Part shown: in pieces, positions 43,315 through 52,500 of the stretch
How the letters are laid out: every line of letters starts with the position of its first letter
How positions within the stretch are numbered: position 1 is the stretch's first letter
Assembly (NCBI RefSeq): GCF_028994775.1
Contig: NZ_JAJQMN010000002.1
Coordinates: forward strand, 372,001-436,000
Reading direction: 5' to 3'
DNA length: 64,000 bases
Source of the DNA: Promicromonospora iranensis
GTDB lineage: Bacteria > Actinomycetota > Actinomycetes > Actinomycetales > Cellulomonadaceae
The notes under the pieces: generated by a model
Databases searched by the model: none
What the model was told of the DNA's origin: nothing
Seen by the model: the letters and a program-made list of their open reading frames with translations, nothing else
Program-made: the position numbers and the translations under genes

Positions 43315-44028
43315 GTGACCCCCAAGGCTTCTGCCGAACTGCCGACACCGCTGACCCGCACGCGCCTCTACGAGCAGGTAGCGGAGCAGATCACCGCCTG
43401 GATCCGGCAGAACGGGCTCAAGGCCGGGGACCGGCTGCCGCCCGAACGCGAGCTCGCGTCACGCCTCGGGGTCAGCCGGGCGACCCTCAGCCAGGCCCTC
43501 GTCGCTCTCGAGGTGGTCGGTGTCGTCGTCGTACGGCACGGGGACGGCACCGTCCTCACCGGCAAGCACAGCGAGAGCCGCATCGTCGAGGCCATCCGCG
43601 CCCACGCCGACCGGATGCCCGAGATCATCGACATCCGCGACGCCCTGGAGACCAAGATCGCCGCCCTGGCCGCACAGCGCCGCACGGAGGAGGACCTGGC
43701 GGCGATCGACGCGGCGCTGGACACGATGGAGGAGGCCATCACCCACGGAGACCGTGGCGTGGAGGCAGACGAGCAGTTCCACGGGGCCGTGACCGCCGCC
43801 GCCCACTCCGACCTCCTGGCCCAGACCATGCGGGAGATCGCCAGCCTGATCCGGGAGAGCAGGATCGAGTCGCTCTCCCAGCCGGGTCGCCCCCGCAACT
43901 CCCTCAACGGGCACCGGGCCATCGCGGACGCCATCCGGGCCCGCGACCCGGAGGCCGCCGCTGCCGCCATGCACGCGCACGTCGAGATGGTGAGCGACGT
44001 GGCCCTCCTCCGGGGCCAGGAGCAGTGA
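43315..44028 (+). CDS. GntR/FadR-subfamily transcriptional regulator
   Basis: A 237-residue regulator: an N-terminal winged helix (about 15-85) with GDRLPPERELASRLGVSRATLSQAL, written here as LPPERELASRLGVSR, and an all-helical FCD ligand domain (about 95-230) with DIRDALETKIAALAA, the EADEQFH motif and a C-terminal HAxVE-type His. The FCD domain usually binds a metal and a carboxylate. The start is the GTG at 43315. It is divergent from the MatC-like operon and overlaps the next gene by 4 bp; it is probably the repressor of the divergent operon. The 106-bp gap contains the inverted repeat TGGCCTAGCCA at 43267-43277. Confidence 0.9.
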   Translation: MTPKASAELPTPLTRTRLYEQVAEQITAWIRQNGLKAGDRLPPERELASRLGVSRATLSQALVALEVVGVVVVRHGDGTVLTGKHSESRIVEAIRAHADRMPEIIDIRDALETKIAALAAQRRTEEDLAAIDAALDTMEEAITHGDRGVEADEQFHGAVTAAAHSDLLAQTMREIASLIRESRIESLSQPGRPRNSLNGHRAIADAIRARDPEAAAAAMHAHVEMVSDVALLRGQEQ

Positions 44029-44786
44029 CCGGCTGGGAGCAGCTCGCCGTCCTCGGGGCCGGACTCGGGGCCGGGGTGCTGACCTCGACCGTCGGCGTCG
44101 CGTCCCTGCTCAGCTTCCCCGTGCTGCTCGCCGTCGGGCTGCCGCCCGTCGTCGCCAACGCGTCGAACACCGTCGGACTGGTGCCCGCCGGCCTGAGCGG
44201 CTCGTTCGGCTACCGCCAGGAGCTGCGTGAGCACCCCCGTGCGACGGCCGTCGTGCTCATGACCTGCGCGGCCGGGTCGGTCGGCGGGGCGATCCTGCTC
44301 CTCGCGCTGCCGCCCGGGGTGTTCGAGGCTGTCGTGCCCTGGCTGATCCTGCTCTCCTGCCTGCTCGTCGGTGCGCAACCGTGGATCAGCGCGTGGCTGC
44401 GCCGCACCCGCAACGAGCCCACCCGGCTGCGGCACGACATGTCCCCGGCCACGGTGGTGTTCGCCGTGCTCACGGGCACCTACGGCGGCTACTTCGGCGC
44501 CGGCTCCGGCGTGATGATGGCCGCCGTGCTCGGGCTCGGGACCGACTTCCCCGTGCGGATAGTGAACGCGCTCAAGACCCTCGCCGTGCTGGCCGCCAAC
44601 GTCGTGGCCACCGTCATCTTCGTGGCGGTCGCCGACCTCGACTGGCTCGCGATCGGGCTGCTGGCAGCCGGTTCCGTGGTGGGCGGGTACGTCGGGGCGC
44701 GCCTGGGCCGCAAGATGCCGCCGGCCGTCTTCCGGGTGCTCGTGGTAGTGGCGGGCGTGGGCACCGCGGTCTTCATGCTCCTCTGA
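44025..44786 (+). CDS. TSUP/TauE-SafE family membrane permease
   Basis: A 253-residue permease with about eight helices. The first half has TSTVGVASLLSFPVLL with the SNTVGLVP segment, and the second GGYFGAGSGVMMAAVLG, the TSUP half-repeat signature, followed by NALKTLAVLAANVVA. Its GTG overlaps the GntR stop (GTGA), so it is co-expressed with the regulator and could handle a related anion. It is only distantly similar to the TSUP protein at 38303-39103. Confidence 0.85.
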   Translation: MTGWEQLAVLGAGLGAGVLTSTVGVASLLSFPVLLAVGLPPVVANASNTVGLVPAGLSGSFGYRQELREHPRATAVVLMTCAAGSVGGAILLLALPPGVFEAVVPWLILLSCLLVGAQPWISAWLRRTRNEPTRLRHDMSPATVVFAVLTGTYGGYFGAGSGVMMAAVLGLGTDFPVRIVNALKTLAVLAANVVATVIFVAVADLDWLAIGLLAAGSVVGGYVGARLGRKMPPAVFRVLVVVAGVGTAVFMLL

Positions 44787-44888
44787 CCCCACCCTCGGCG
44801 GGAGTGTGGTCGTTGCGACGACGCGCCCGCTGCGGGTGCCCCGATCGCACCCACGACCGCGTGACGGGCTGTGGCACGTGCAGAAAAT

Positions 44889-44934
44889 TTGTGCACGAGT
44901 CTTGTGCACAACATTTGTGCAGAGCTATTGTGCT
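44889..44934 (+). promoter_or_regulatory. Four TTGTGC repeats at 13-bp spacing
   Basis: TTGTGCA at 44889, 44902 and 44915 and TTGTGCT at 44928, each exactly 13 bp after the previous one, ending four bases before the ATG at 44938. The interval is AT-rich against its surroundings. The second copy is part of TGTGCACA, a perfect palindrome. The array sits where the promoter or leader of the ArsR-type gene must be, so it is probably an autoregulatory operator. Confidence 0.7.
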
Positions 44935-44937
44935 CGC

Positions 44938-45561
44938 ATGACCGCGCCCCAGGACGACTTCCGCCTCACCCCCGAGGCCGTCAAGGTCCTCGCCCACCCG
45001 CTCCGCTCGCGCCTGCTCAGCACCTTGCGGCGCGGCGGTCCGGCGACGGCGACCACGCTCGCGACGGAGCTGAACACCAACTCCGGCGCCACCAGCTATC
45101 ACCTGCGCAAGCTCGAGTCCGTCGGCCTCGTGGCGGACACGGGCGAGGGGGCCGGCAAGCAGCGGCTGTGGCGGGCCGCCACGAGCTCCCACAGCTGGGA
45201 GCGCACGGAGCTGGCGCACGACGAGGACGCCGCCACCGCGCTCGGCTGGCTGGAGCGCGACTACCTGCGCCTGTTCAGCACCGACTTCGGCCACTGGCTC
45301 GACGTCGCCGACGCGTGGCCCGACGAGTGGCAGGACGCTGCGGGCATGGGCGACTCCTGGGTCACGGTCAACCCGGCGCAGCTCCAGGCGCTGCGCCGGG
45401 AGCTGGACGAGGTCCTCGAGCGCTACCGGGACGCCGACCCCACCCCGGACGCGCGCCGCGTGACCCTCTGGACCGCCGCCTACCCGCTGGAACCGGACGA
45501 CATCCCGGACCTGGACACCGACACCAGCCCCGAAGCCGGAACCAGGACGGACCAGCCATGA
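44938..45561 (+). CDS. ArsR-type winged-helix regulator
   Basis: A 207-residue DNA-binding protein with an N-terminal winged helix (about 10-85): VKVLAHPLRSRLLSTL, then the recognition helix in TNSGATSYHLRKLESVGLV. No metal-binding Cys motif is present. The C-terminal half (about 90-207) is Trp-rich and acidic, without recognised fold, and may bind a ligand. The ATG at 44938 immediately follows a four-fold operator-like repeat. Its stop overlaps the start of an MFS exporter gene (ATGA), so it likely regulates that exporter and itself. Confidence 0.88.
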   Translation: MTAPQDDFRLTPEAVKVLAHPLRSRLLSTLRRGGPATATTLATELNTNSGATSYHLRKLESVGLVADTGEGAGKQRLWRAATSSHSWERTELAHDEDAATALGWLERDYLRLFSTDFGHWLDVADAWPDEWQDAAGMGDSWVTVNPAQLQALRRELDEVLERYRDADPTPDARRVTLWTAAYPLEPDDIPDLDTDTSPEAGTRTDQP

Positions 45562-46901
45562 TCCCGATGACGCCGGCCAGGGCGCGGCGGGTCTTCCTGC
45601 TGCTGACCCTCACCCGGTGGTTCCCCGTCGGGCTGATCGTCACGGTGACCACGCTGCTGCCGATCGAACGCGGGCTGTCGGTCACCGAGGCCCTGACGGC
45701 GCTCTCCGTGACCGGGTTCACCGTGTTCCTCCTCGAGCTGCCCACCAGTGGCCTGGCCGACACGCTGGGCCGCCGTCCGCTGCTCGTCGTCGCGGCGGTG
45801 CTCCAGGTGGCGGCGGCCGTCCTGTTCCTCACGGCGCAGACCTTCTGGGCGTTCGCCCTGGCGGCGGCGGTCACCGGCGCCTTCAGAGCGCTCGACTCCG
45901 GACCGCTGGAGGCCTGGTTCGTCGACACGGTGCACGCCACCGAACCCGGTGCCGACGTCGACCGGCCGCTGGCAGCGCACGGCACCGTGCTGGGCGTCTC
46001 GATAGCCGCCGGTGCCCTCGTCTCGGGCGGTCTCGTCTGGTGGCACCCGCTCGACGCCTGGTCGGCCCTGGCTCTCCCCTACGCGGTGTACGCCGGTCTC
46101 GCGATGGTCCACCTCGTCGCCGTGACGGTCCTGGTGCGCGAGGCGCCCCGCGGCCCGGCACCCGCAGCCGACGGCACACAGAGGCGAAGCCGCGTGCTCG
46201 CATCGGCGCGCCAGGCGCCCGGCGTCGTCCGCGACGGTCTGCGGCTCGCACAGGACAACCGCGTGCTGCGCTGGCTGCTCCTCGTCGAGGTGTTCTGGAG
46301 CGTCGGCATGGTGGTGTTCGAGACATTCCAGCCGATCCGACTGTCCGAGCTGCTGGGCGGCACCGCCGCCGGGGCGGCTGTCGCCGGCCCGGCCGCCGCG
46401 GCGGGATGGGCGGTGTTCGCGGGCGGGGCGGCGCTCACCGGCCTTGCCACGCCTCGCCTCGGCGTCGCCCGGACGGCGATCCTGGCTCGCGTGCTCAACG
46501 GGCTCGGGGCGGTGTGGATGGGCCTGGCGCTCGGTCCGGCCGGCCTGATCGCCGCCTACCTCGTGACGTACAGCCTGCACGGCGCGTGCGGGCCCGCCTA
46601 CCAGGCGCTGCTGCACCGCGAGGCCGAGTCGCGGAACCGCTCGACGGTCCTGTCGATGGCGTCCATGCTCTCGTTCGCGGCGTTCTCCCTGGCCGCTCCC
46701 GCCCTCGGCTGGGCGGCAGACCTGTTGTCCACCCAGGCGGCCATGGTGCTCGCGGGAGCGTTCAGCACCCTCGGCGCTGCCTGCTTCCTGCCCGCGCTGC
46801 GGCGGGAGCGGAGGCTCGCGATGGCCGGCCCCGCCGGCCCCGCACCGGGCGCGGACGTAGGCTCCGCGACCGGCACTCCCGTCACCCCCACCGCCGCCTG
46901 A
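45558..46901 (+). CDS. MFS exporter
   Basis: A 447-residue major facilitator protein with about 12 helices. The loop 2-3 motif appears as SGLADTLGRRPLL, and helix 5 holds RALDSGPLEAWFVDT, a pattern of the tetracycline/drug-efflux-like members. A long hydrophilic central loop (about 195-225) and a disordered C-terminal tail rich in Pro/Gly/Ala are present. The cargo is unknown. It is translationally coupled to the ArsR-type regulator and followed by a 108-bp gap. Confidence 0.88.
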   Translation: MIPMTPARARRVFLLLTLTRWFPVGLIVTVTTLLPIERGLSVTEALTALSVTGFTVFLLELPTSGLADTLGRRPLLVVAAVLQVAAAVLFLTAQTFWAFALAAAVTGAFRALDSGPLEAWFVDTVHATEPGADVDRPLAAHGTVLGVSIAAGALVSGGLVWWHPLDAWSALALPYAVYAGLAMVHLVAVTVLVREAPRGPAPAADGTQRRSRVLASARQAPGVVRDGLRLAQDNRVLRWLLLVEVFWSVGMVVFETFQPIRLSELLGGTAAGAAVAGPAAAAGWAVFAGGAALTGLATPRLGVARTAILARVLNGLGAVWMGLALGPAGLIAAYLVTYSLHGACGPAYQALLHREAESRNRSTVLSMASMLSFAAFSLAAPALGWAADLLSTQAAMVLAGAFSTLGAACFLPALRRERRLAMAGPAGPAPGADVGSATGTPVTPTAA

Positions 46902-47009
46902 CCGGGCGGCCGAGCTCGCCTCATACCTGCTACCCGGCGTCCCGCCCATGGGGACAACTCCCCTCAATCAGGCTTTTCGATACCGGGTGACGCCCTGCAT
47001 GCTGTCTGG

Positions 47010-47942
47010 GTGATCCGCACCCGCGTCCTGGCTGCCGCCTCCCTCGCCGTACTGACCCTGACTCTGTCCGGGTGCGTGCGCATGGGTGTGGAGGTGGACC
47101 TGAAGGCCGACGACGCGGCGACGTCCAGTGTGGTGCTGGCCGTCGAGGACAAGTACCTGGACCAGACCGGCCAGTCGCCCGACAGCGTGATCGACGCCCT
47201 GACCCAGGGCCAGGACGACCCCGCGCAGGACGCGGTCCGCACCGAGAACTTCCAGCAGGACGGCTATACGGGAACCCGGTACGTCTACCCCGACGTGGCG
47301 ATCAGCGACGTCGGCGCCCAGGTGGGCTGGCCGATCAAGGTGGTCCGCAAGGGCGGCGACTACCTGGTGTCCGGCACGCTCGACCTCACGGAGGAGGGCC
47401 TCAAGAGCCGAGGCGGCGCCTCCATCGAGAACCTGAGCGTCACCGTCGACATCACGTTCCCGGGCAAGGTGAGGCGCTCGAACGGCACCATCGACGGCAA
47501 CACCGTGCGCTGGGAGCCCACGGTGGGCGAGGCCGTCGAGATCCGGGCACGCGGCTCGGCCAGTGGCCCGGCCGAGCAGCTCGCCGACGAGGCGACCGGT
47601 GCCTCCGAGGTGGTGACCCTGCCCGTCGTGCCCGAGTGGATGGTCCTCGTGCTCGGCCTCAGCGGGCTGGTCATCCTGCTGCTCATCGGCATCATCGTGT
47701 GGCAGGCGATGATGCGGGTGCGGGACCGGCGCCCGGAGCCGGCCGACGTCCCGCAGTTCCCGCAGCCACACGTCTCGCGCCAGCAGCTCCCCCAGCAGCA
47801 GGCGGCGGCCCCCGTGGTACATCCCGCGACCCAGCCCTACGGCGCTGCCCCGGCTCCGTACGGCGCCGGGGCAGCGCACCCGCAGGAGCAGGCGACGCCG
47901 CCGGACCCGAGCCGGCCGCCGAGCTTCCCGCCGGGATTCTGA
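47010..47942 (+). CDS. LppM-like lipoprotein with C-terminal membrane anchor
   Basis: A 310-residue protein with a lipoprotein signal (lipobox LSGC, Cys about residue 22), an extracytoplasmic domain (about 25-200) of the LppM type (VRMGVEVDLKADD, GTRYVYPDV, VDITFPGKV), one membrane helix (about 208-232) and a cytosolic Pro/Gln-rich tail. The double anchor (lipid at the N-terminus, helix near the C-terminus) is the usual plan of these actinobacterial proteins. Function in this organism is unknown. The start is a GTG at 47010. Confidence 0.82.
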   Translation: MIRTRVLAAASLAVLTLTLSGCVRMGVEVDLKADDAATSSVVLAVEDKYLDQTGQSPDSVIDALTQGQDDPAQDAVRTENFQQDGYTGTRYVYPDVAISDVGAQVGWPIKVVRKGGDYLVSGTLDLTEEGLKSRGGASIENLSVTVDITFPGKVRRSNGTIDGNTVRWEPTVGEAVEIRARGSASGPAEQLADEATGASEVVTLPVVPEWMVLVLGLSGLVILLLIGIIVWQAMMRVRDRRPEPADVPQFPQPHVSRQQLPQQQAAAPVVHPATQPYGAAPAPYGAGAAHPQEQATPPDPSRPPSFPPGF

Positions 47943-47971
47943 CCGGTCCCGACCTGGGGCAGACTGGCCCG

Positions 47972-48943
47972 GTGAACCGTGCCATGGACGACAGCGGGAC
48001 CGCCTGGACCGAGGACGTGCTGGGCGTGGGCTTCGAGGCCCGCACGCTGCGGCTGCCGCAGGGCGCCGAGGCGACCCTCGTCCGCTACGTGCCCGAGGAC
48101 GGTCCCGGCGCCGGGCGCCCGCCCGTGCTGTACGTGCACGGGTTCACGGACTACTTCTTTCAGCGGCACCTCGCCGAGGCCGTCGCCGGGCGGGGCTACC
48201 CGTTCTACGCGATCGACCTGCGCGCGCACGGGCGCTCCATCGACGCGTGGACGGCCGGTGGTGGCGATCCCAACATGGTCAACAGCCTGCGGCTCTACCA
48301 GCAGGACCTCGATGCCGCCGCCGACGCCATCGCCGAGGACGGCCACGCCGGGCTGGTGCTCATGGGGCACTCGACCGGCGGTCTGATCACCTCGATGTAC
48401 GCGGACGCGCGGCCGGACCAGGTGACGGCACTGGTGCTGAACAGCCCGTGGTTCGACCTGCGGGGCAAGTGGTCCGACCGGACCATCGTCACCCAGGCGG
48501 TGTACGTGCTCGGACGGATCGCGCCGCGCACCGTGCTCACCACGCTCGGCGAGGACTACGGCCGTGCCCTGCACCATGCCACCGGCGGCGAGTGGGAGTA
48601 CGACCTGCGGTGGAAGCCGTACGCCGGGTTCCCCGTGCGGGCGGGATGGCTGGCGGCGATCCGGCGCGGGCACCGCAGGCTGGCACGCGGGCTGGCCGTG
48701 CAGTGCCCCACGCTCGTGTGCACCAGCGACCGGACGGGGCCCGACGGCGGGGAGGCGACGGTCATGCTGAGCACCGACGCCATCCTCGACGTCGCGCACA
48801 TGCACGCCCGCGCACCGAAGCTGGGCGGGAAGGTCGACGTGGCGATCATCGAGGGCGGTGCCCACGACCTGGTGCTGTCGGCGAAGCAGGCCCGCGAGAA
48901 GTACCTCACCACGGTCCTGGACTGGCTGGACGCGACCATCTGA
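47972..48943 (+). CDS. Alpha/beta hydrolase, lysophospholipase-like
   Basis: A 323-residue hydrolase of the serine aminopeptidase S33/monoglyceride lipase type. It shows VLYVHGFTDYFFQ (oxyanion loop), the strand AIDLRAHGRS, the nucleophile elbow LMGHSTGGLIT (Ser about residue 131) and the C-terminal EGGAHDLVLS with the catalytic His; SDRT contributes a likely Asp. There is no signal peptide, so it is probably cytosolic. The GTG at 47972 is used (VNRAMDDSG); the ATG at 47984 is an alternative. It is 29 bp after the LppM-like gene. Confidence 0.85.
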   Translation: MNRAMDDSGTAWTEDVLGVGFEARTLRLPQGAEATLVRYVPEDGPGAGRPPVLYVHGFTDYFFQRHLAEAVAGRGYPFYAIDLRAHGRSIDAWTAGGGDPNMVNSLRLYQQDLDAAADAIAEDGHAGLVLMGHSTGGLITSMYADARPDQVTALVLNSPWFDLRGKWSDRTIVTQAVYVLGRIAPRTVLTTLGEDYGRALHHATGGEWEYDLRWKPYAGFPVRAGWLAAIRRGHRRLARGLAVQCPTLVCTSDRTGPDGGEATVMLSTDAILDVAHMHARAPKLGGKVDVAIIEGGAHDLVLSAKQAREKYLTTVLDWLDATI

Positions 48944-48963
48944 GGTCGTGGTGGGATGACGCC

Positions 48964-49558
48964 ATGCAGCACGATCTCCGCCTCGCCACCCACGGCATCC
49001 GCCTCGAACCGCTGTCGCGTGACCACGCTCCTGCCCTGGCCGGGCTGGTCGACGCCCAGCTCTGGGCCGGCATGACCTCCGCGCCCCCGGACACCGCCCC
49101 GGCGATGGAGAGCTACGTGGACGCGGCCCTCGCGGCCCCCGACCACCTCCCGTTTCGCCGTGCTCGGGCCCGACGGCGAGGTGCGCGGCACCACGCGGTT
49201 CTACGAGCTCAGCACGGGGCAACGCCGGGTCGAGATCGGCTCGACGTTCTACGGCAGGGCCTGGTGGGGCGGCGCGACCAACCCTGCGTGCAAGCTCATG
49301 CTGCTGCGGCACGCATTCGAGACGCTCGACCTGCGCAGGGTCGCGCTGCGCTGTGACGCGCGGAACGACCGGTCGCGCGCCGCGATCCTGAGGCTCGGCG
49401 CCCAGGAGGAAGGCCGACTGCGCGCGCACCGGGTCGCGTCGGACGGTTCCGAGGGCGACACCCTGTACTTCTCGATCCTGTCCGACGAGTGGCCCGAGGT
49501 CCGTGACCGCCTCGAGGCCCGGCTGGCGGCTGGAGCCGCCGTACCCGAGCCCCGCTAG
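48964..49558 (+). pseudogene. GNAT acetyltransferase with a single-base frameshift
   Basis: The ATG at 48964 begins a normal RimJ/RimL-type GNAT N-terminus (LATHGIRLEPLSRDHAPAL) that continues to about 49152 and then loses homology; the rest (FAVLGPDGEVRGTTRFYEL, then ARNDRSRAAILRLGAQEEG) is in the +1 frame to 49558. Removing one T from the TTT run at 49153-49155 restores a continuous protein of about 197 residues reading DHLPFAVLGPDG. The total length, 595 bp, is 3n+1, consistent with one inserted base. Either a recent pseudogene or a sequencing error. Such enzymes acetylate N-termini or small amines. Confidence 0.8.
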
Positions 49559-49584
49559 CCCACCGCCGGTCCCCCGCCGGCCGG

Positions 49585-52500
49585 TCAGCGCAGGTCGCGC
49601 AGATATGCCGCGGTGCCTCCCGAGGCCGCTGTCCTGCGCTCGTCGAGCGTCGCGATGATGAGCAGCACGACGGCGGCCGGGACGAGCGTGAGGATCCACG
49701 GCAGCGGTGAGACGCCGACGCCCAGCTTGGCGAACACGACGACCACCTCGACGGCCAGCGTCCAGACGCCGATCCAGAACGGTGCCGACAGGCGCAGCCG
49801 CGACCCGACGAGGACCGCCGCGAGCGCGGCGAGCACCACCCACGACGCACGGATCGTCAGCGGGTCAGTGGCGGTGGACAGCACCGAGGGGCCGACGAGG
49901 GCTGCGATGCCCCAGCCGATGGTGCGCCAGGAACCGCCGTGGCCGAGAGGCCAGGTCATGAGCGTGCCCGACGTCTCCTTCGGTTCGCCGGCCGCCACCC
50001 AGTGGCGCAGCGCCGTCGCACCCGTCCAGATCAGGCCGGCGCCGAGCATCACCGAGAACGCCTCGACGCGCAGCTCGCGCGGCGACCAGGCGGCGATCGC
50101 GGCGGCCGTGGCGCACAGCCAGACCAACCACGGTGGTGCTCCGACTCCCGCGCGTCCCGCCTGCCGCGTGACCAGCACGAGCACCGCGAGCAGCACGAGC
50201 TCCAGGGCCAGCAGCAGCACTATCGAGCCCCACACCGGGCGGGTGTTCGCCACCGCACCCAGTGTCACGAGCACCAGGCCCGGTGCCATGCCCCAACGGT
50301 CGAGCCACGATGCCGTCCGGCCGAGCGCCGACCGACGGGCCAGAGCGGCCGCCGCGACCAGGAGCAGCCCGGCCACGAGCGCCCAGCCCAGTCCGGCGGC
50401 GAACACCCAGCCGGCGTCGACCGGTACCCCGAACGGGGCGCCGTCGTACCAGGTCTGCCGGGGCAGGCCGGGCCGGCGCTCCCCGGCGGACGCGAGCCAG
50501 CTCACCGGCTCGCGTGCGACGTGCAGCGACTCGATCACGCCGCTGAGCGCGGCCAGCGCACCCACCGCGACCAGTCCGCGCCGCACGGGACGTGTCCACG
50601 AGTCGCGCAGGAACGCGACCCGCTGGCGCACCGCCGGCAGGTCCAGGGCGTACGCCACCCCCAGTACGATCGCGGCTCCGCCCACCAGGGCGAACGCCCG
50701 CCAGTCGGCGGGCTCGGCGCGGGTCAGGTGCACCAGGAGGCTCGGCACGACGGCGAGCCCGGCTCCGACGGCGGCGAGCCGCCACGCATGCGTCGCGGCG
50801 GTGACCGGACCGGGGCCGCTCCCGTTCGTGGTCGCCGCGTCCGCGGCTCCCGGGTCGGAGCGTCCCGCGCGCCAGGCCACGAGTACGCCGACCGCCACGG
50901 CGGCTAGTGCCGGCGGGAGGGTGTAGGCCTCGACCAGCCGGACGTCACCACCGCCCAGCGCCGTCCAGAGCGCGGCGAGTCCGAGCGCGCCGGCCAGCGG
51001 CCAGACGTGGCGACGTCCGGGTTCGCGCGCGACGAGCACGGCGCCGGCCATGAGCAGCAGCAGCACGGCGACCGCGACGTCCGACCCGGCCGCCGGTCGC
51101 GCGTAGGCGAGGAAGACGGTGATGGCGCCCGTGAGCAGCGCGGACCGCTCCAGGCTCCGGCGTATCGCCGCGGCGAGCCCGGGTCCGCCGTCCGGCACGC
51201 GGGTCGATATCCGGTCCGCGACGCGCGCCGCTCCGCCGGCGACCGCCGCCACGCACGCCGCGATGGCCGGCAGGACGTACGGGGACCCCGAGACCTCCAG
51301 GATCATCGCGCCCGCGCTGGTGACCATGACGGACGCCGTGGGCAGCAGCAGGAACGCGGCTCCGGCGCGGACGACGCCGGCCAGGCCCACCCGGGTGGTG
51401 AGCAGGAGCACGAGCTCGAGCGCCAGCATGGCCGCGGCGGCACCCGCCGACCACCAGGTGCGTTCGAGCACCACGGTGACCACGCCCGCCGCGAACGGTC
51501 CGGCGGTGACACCGAGCACCACGTACCACTCGTTCCGCGAGGTGCGTGCCCCGAGGGTGACCGCGATCGTCACCAGCGAGGCGACGGCCGAGACCGTGCA
51601 GATCGCCGCGACGGTGGACAGGTCGAGCCAGCTGAGGAGCACCCCGAGCACGGCCAGGGGGTAGGCGTACCCGGCACCGACCAGCCACGGGTGCGCCGTC
51701 GGCCGCAGCACGCCGCGCAGTGACAGCAGCAGCGCGCAGACGGCGAGGGCACCGCCGGCCGCCGTGGGCCGCGACACCCAGGAGAAGGCGAGCAGCATCC
51801 CGGTCGCGGTGAACGCCCCGACCAGGGCCGTGGCGCGGGCGAGACGCAGGTCGGCGCCGGTGAGGCCGGTCCCGCCGATCACGCGCAGCCGCCCCGACGC
51901 GCGGACCAGGTTCCTGACCGCGCCCTGCGCCGCCGCGACGGCCGGGCGCAGCCCACGCCAGGCCGCAGAACGGTCGGCAGTGGCGGCGACGAGGGTGAAC
52001 GCGAGCAGCGCCACGGCGGTGAGGGACACCACCGCGACGAGGCGCGGGTCGAGAGCCAGCCCGACGGCGGCCACCAGCGTGGCCACCGGGGCGACGACGG
52101 CCTCGAGCCGCCGGCGGCGAGGGGCGAGCCGTGCCGCCAGCAGCGTGACGACGACGAGGGCGATGGTCCCCAGATGCGCCCACGTGAGGTCCAGGCTGAA
52201 GAGGGTCTCGGCGTTCCGGGCCGTCTCTCCGGCCTGCGCCGTGGGGACCAGTGCATCGGTGGGCACCGTCCACCCGGCTCCCCGCGACGACCAGGCGGCC
52301 GCCCAGGCGTCCGCCACCCGTGCCAGGACCAGCATGATCGCCGGAACCGCGGAGGCCGCCACGACCAGCCAGCCGCTCAGCAGCAGGTCGTCCCGGGTGG
52401 TCGGGGCCAGCGCCCCACGGACGGAGCCGATGCCCACCGCGCGCAGCAGGCGCGGAGCGGTCAGGAGCGCGAGCGCCGCCCACACGCACGCCGCGCCGAA

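Noticed and set aside
43368-44909. Minus-strand open frame of about 510 codons
   Set aside because: Antisense to the GntR and TSUP genes; low-complexity shadow composition.
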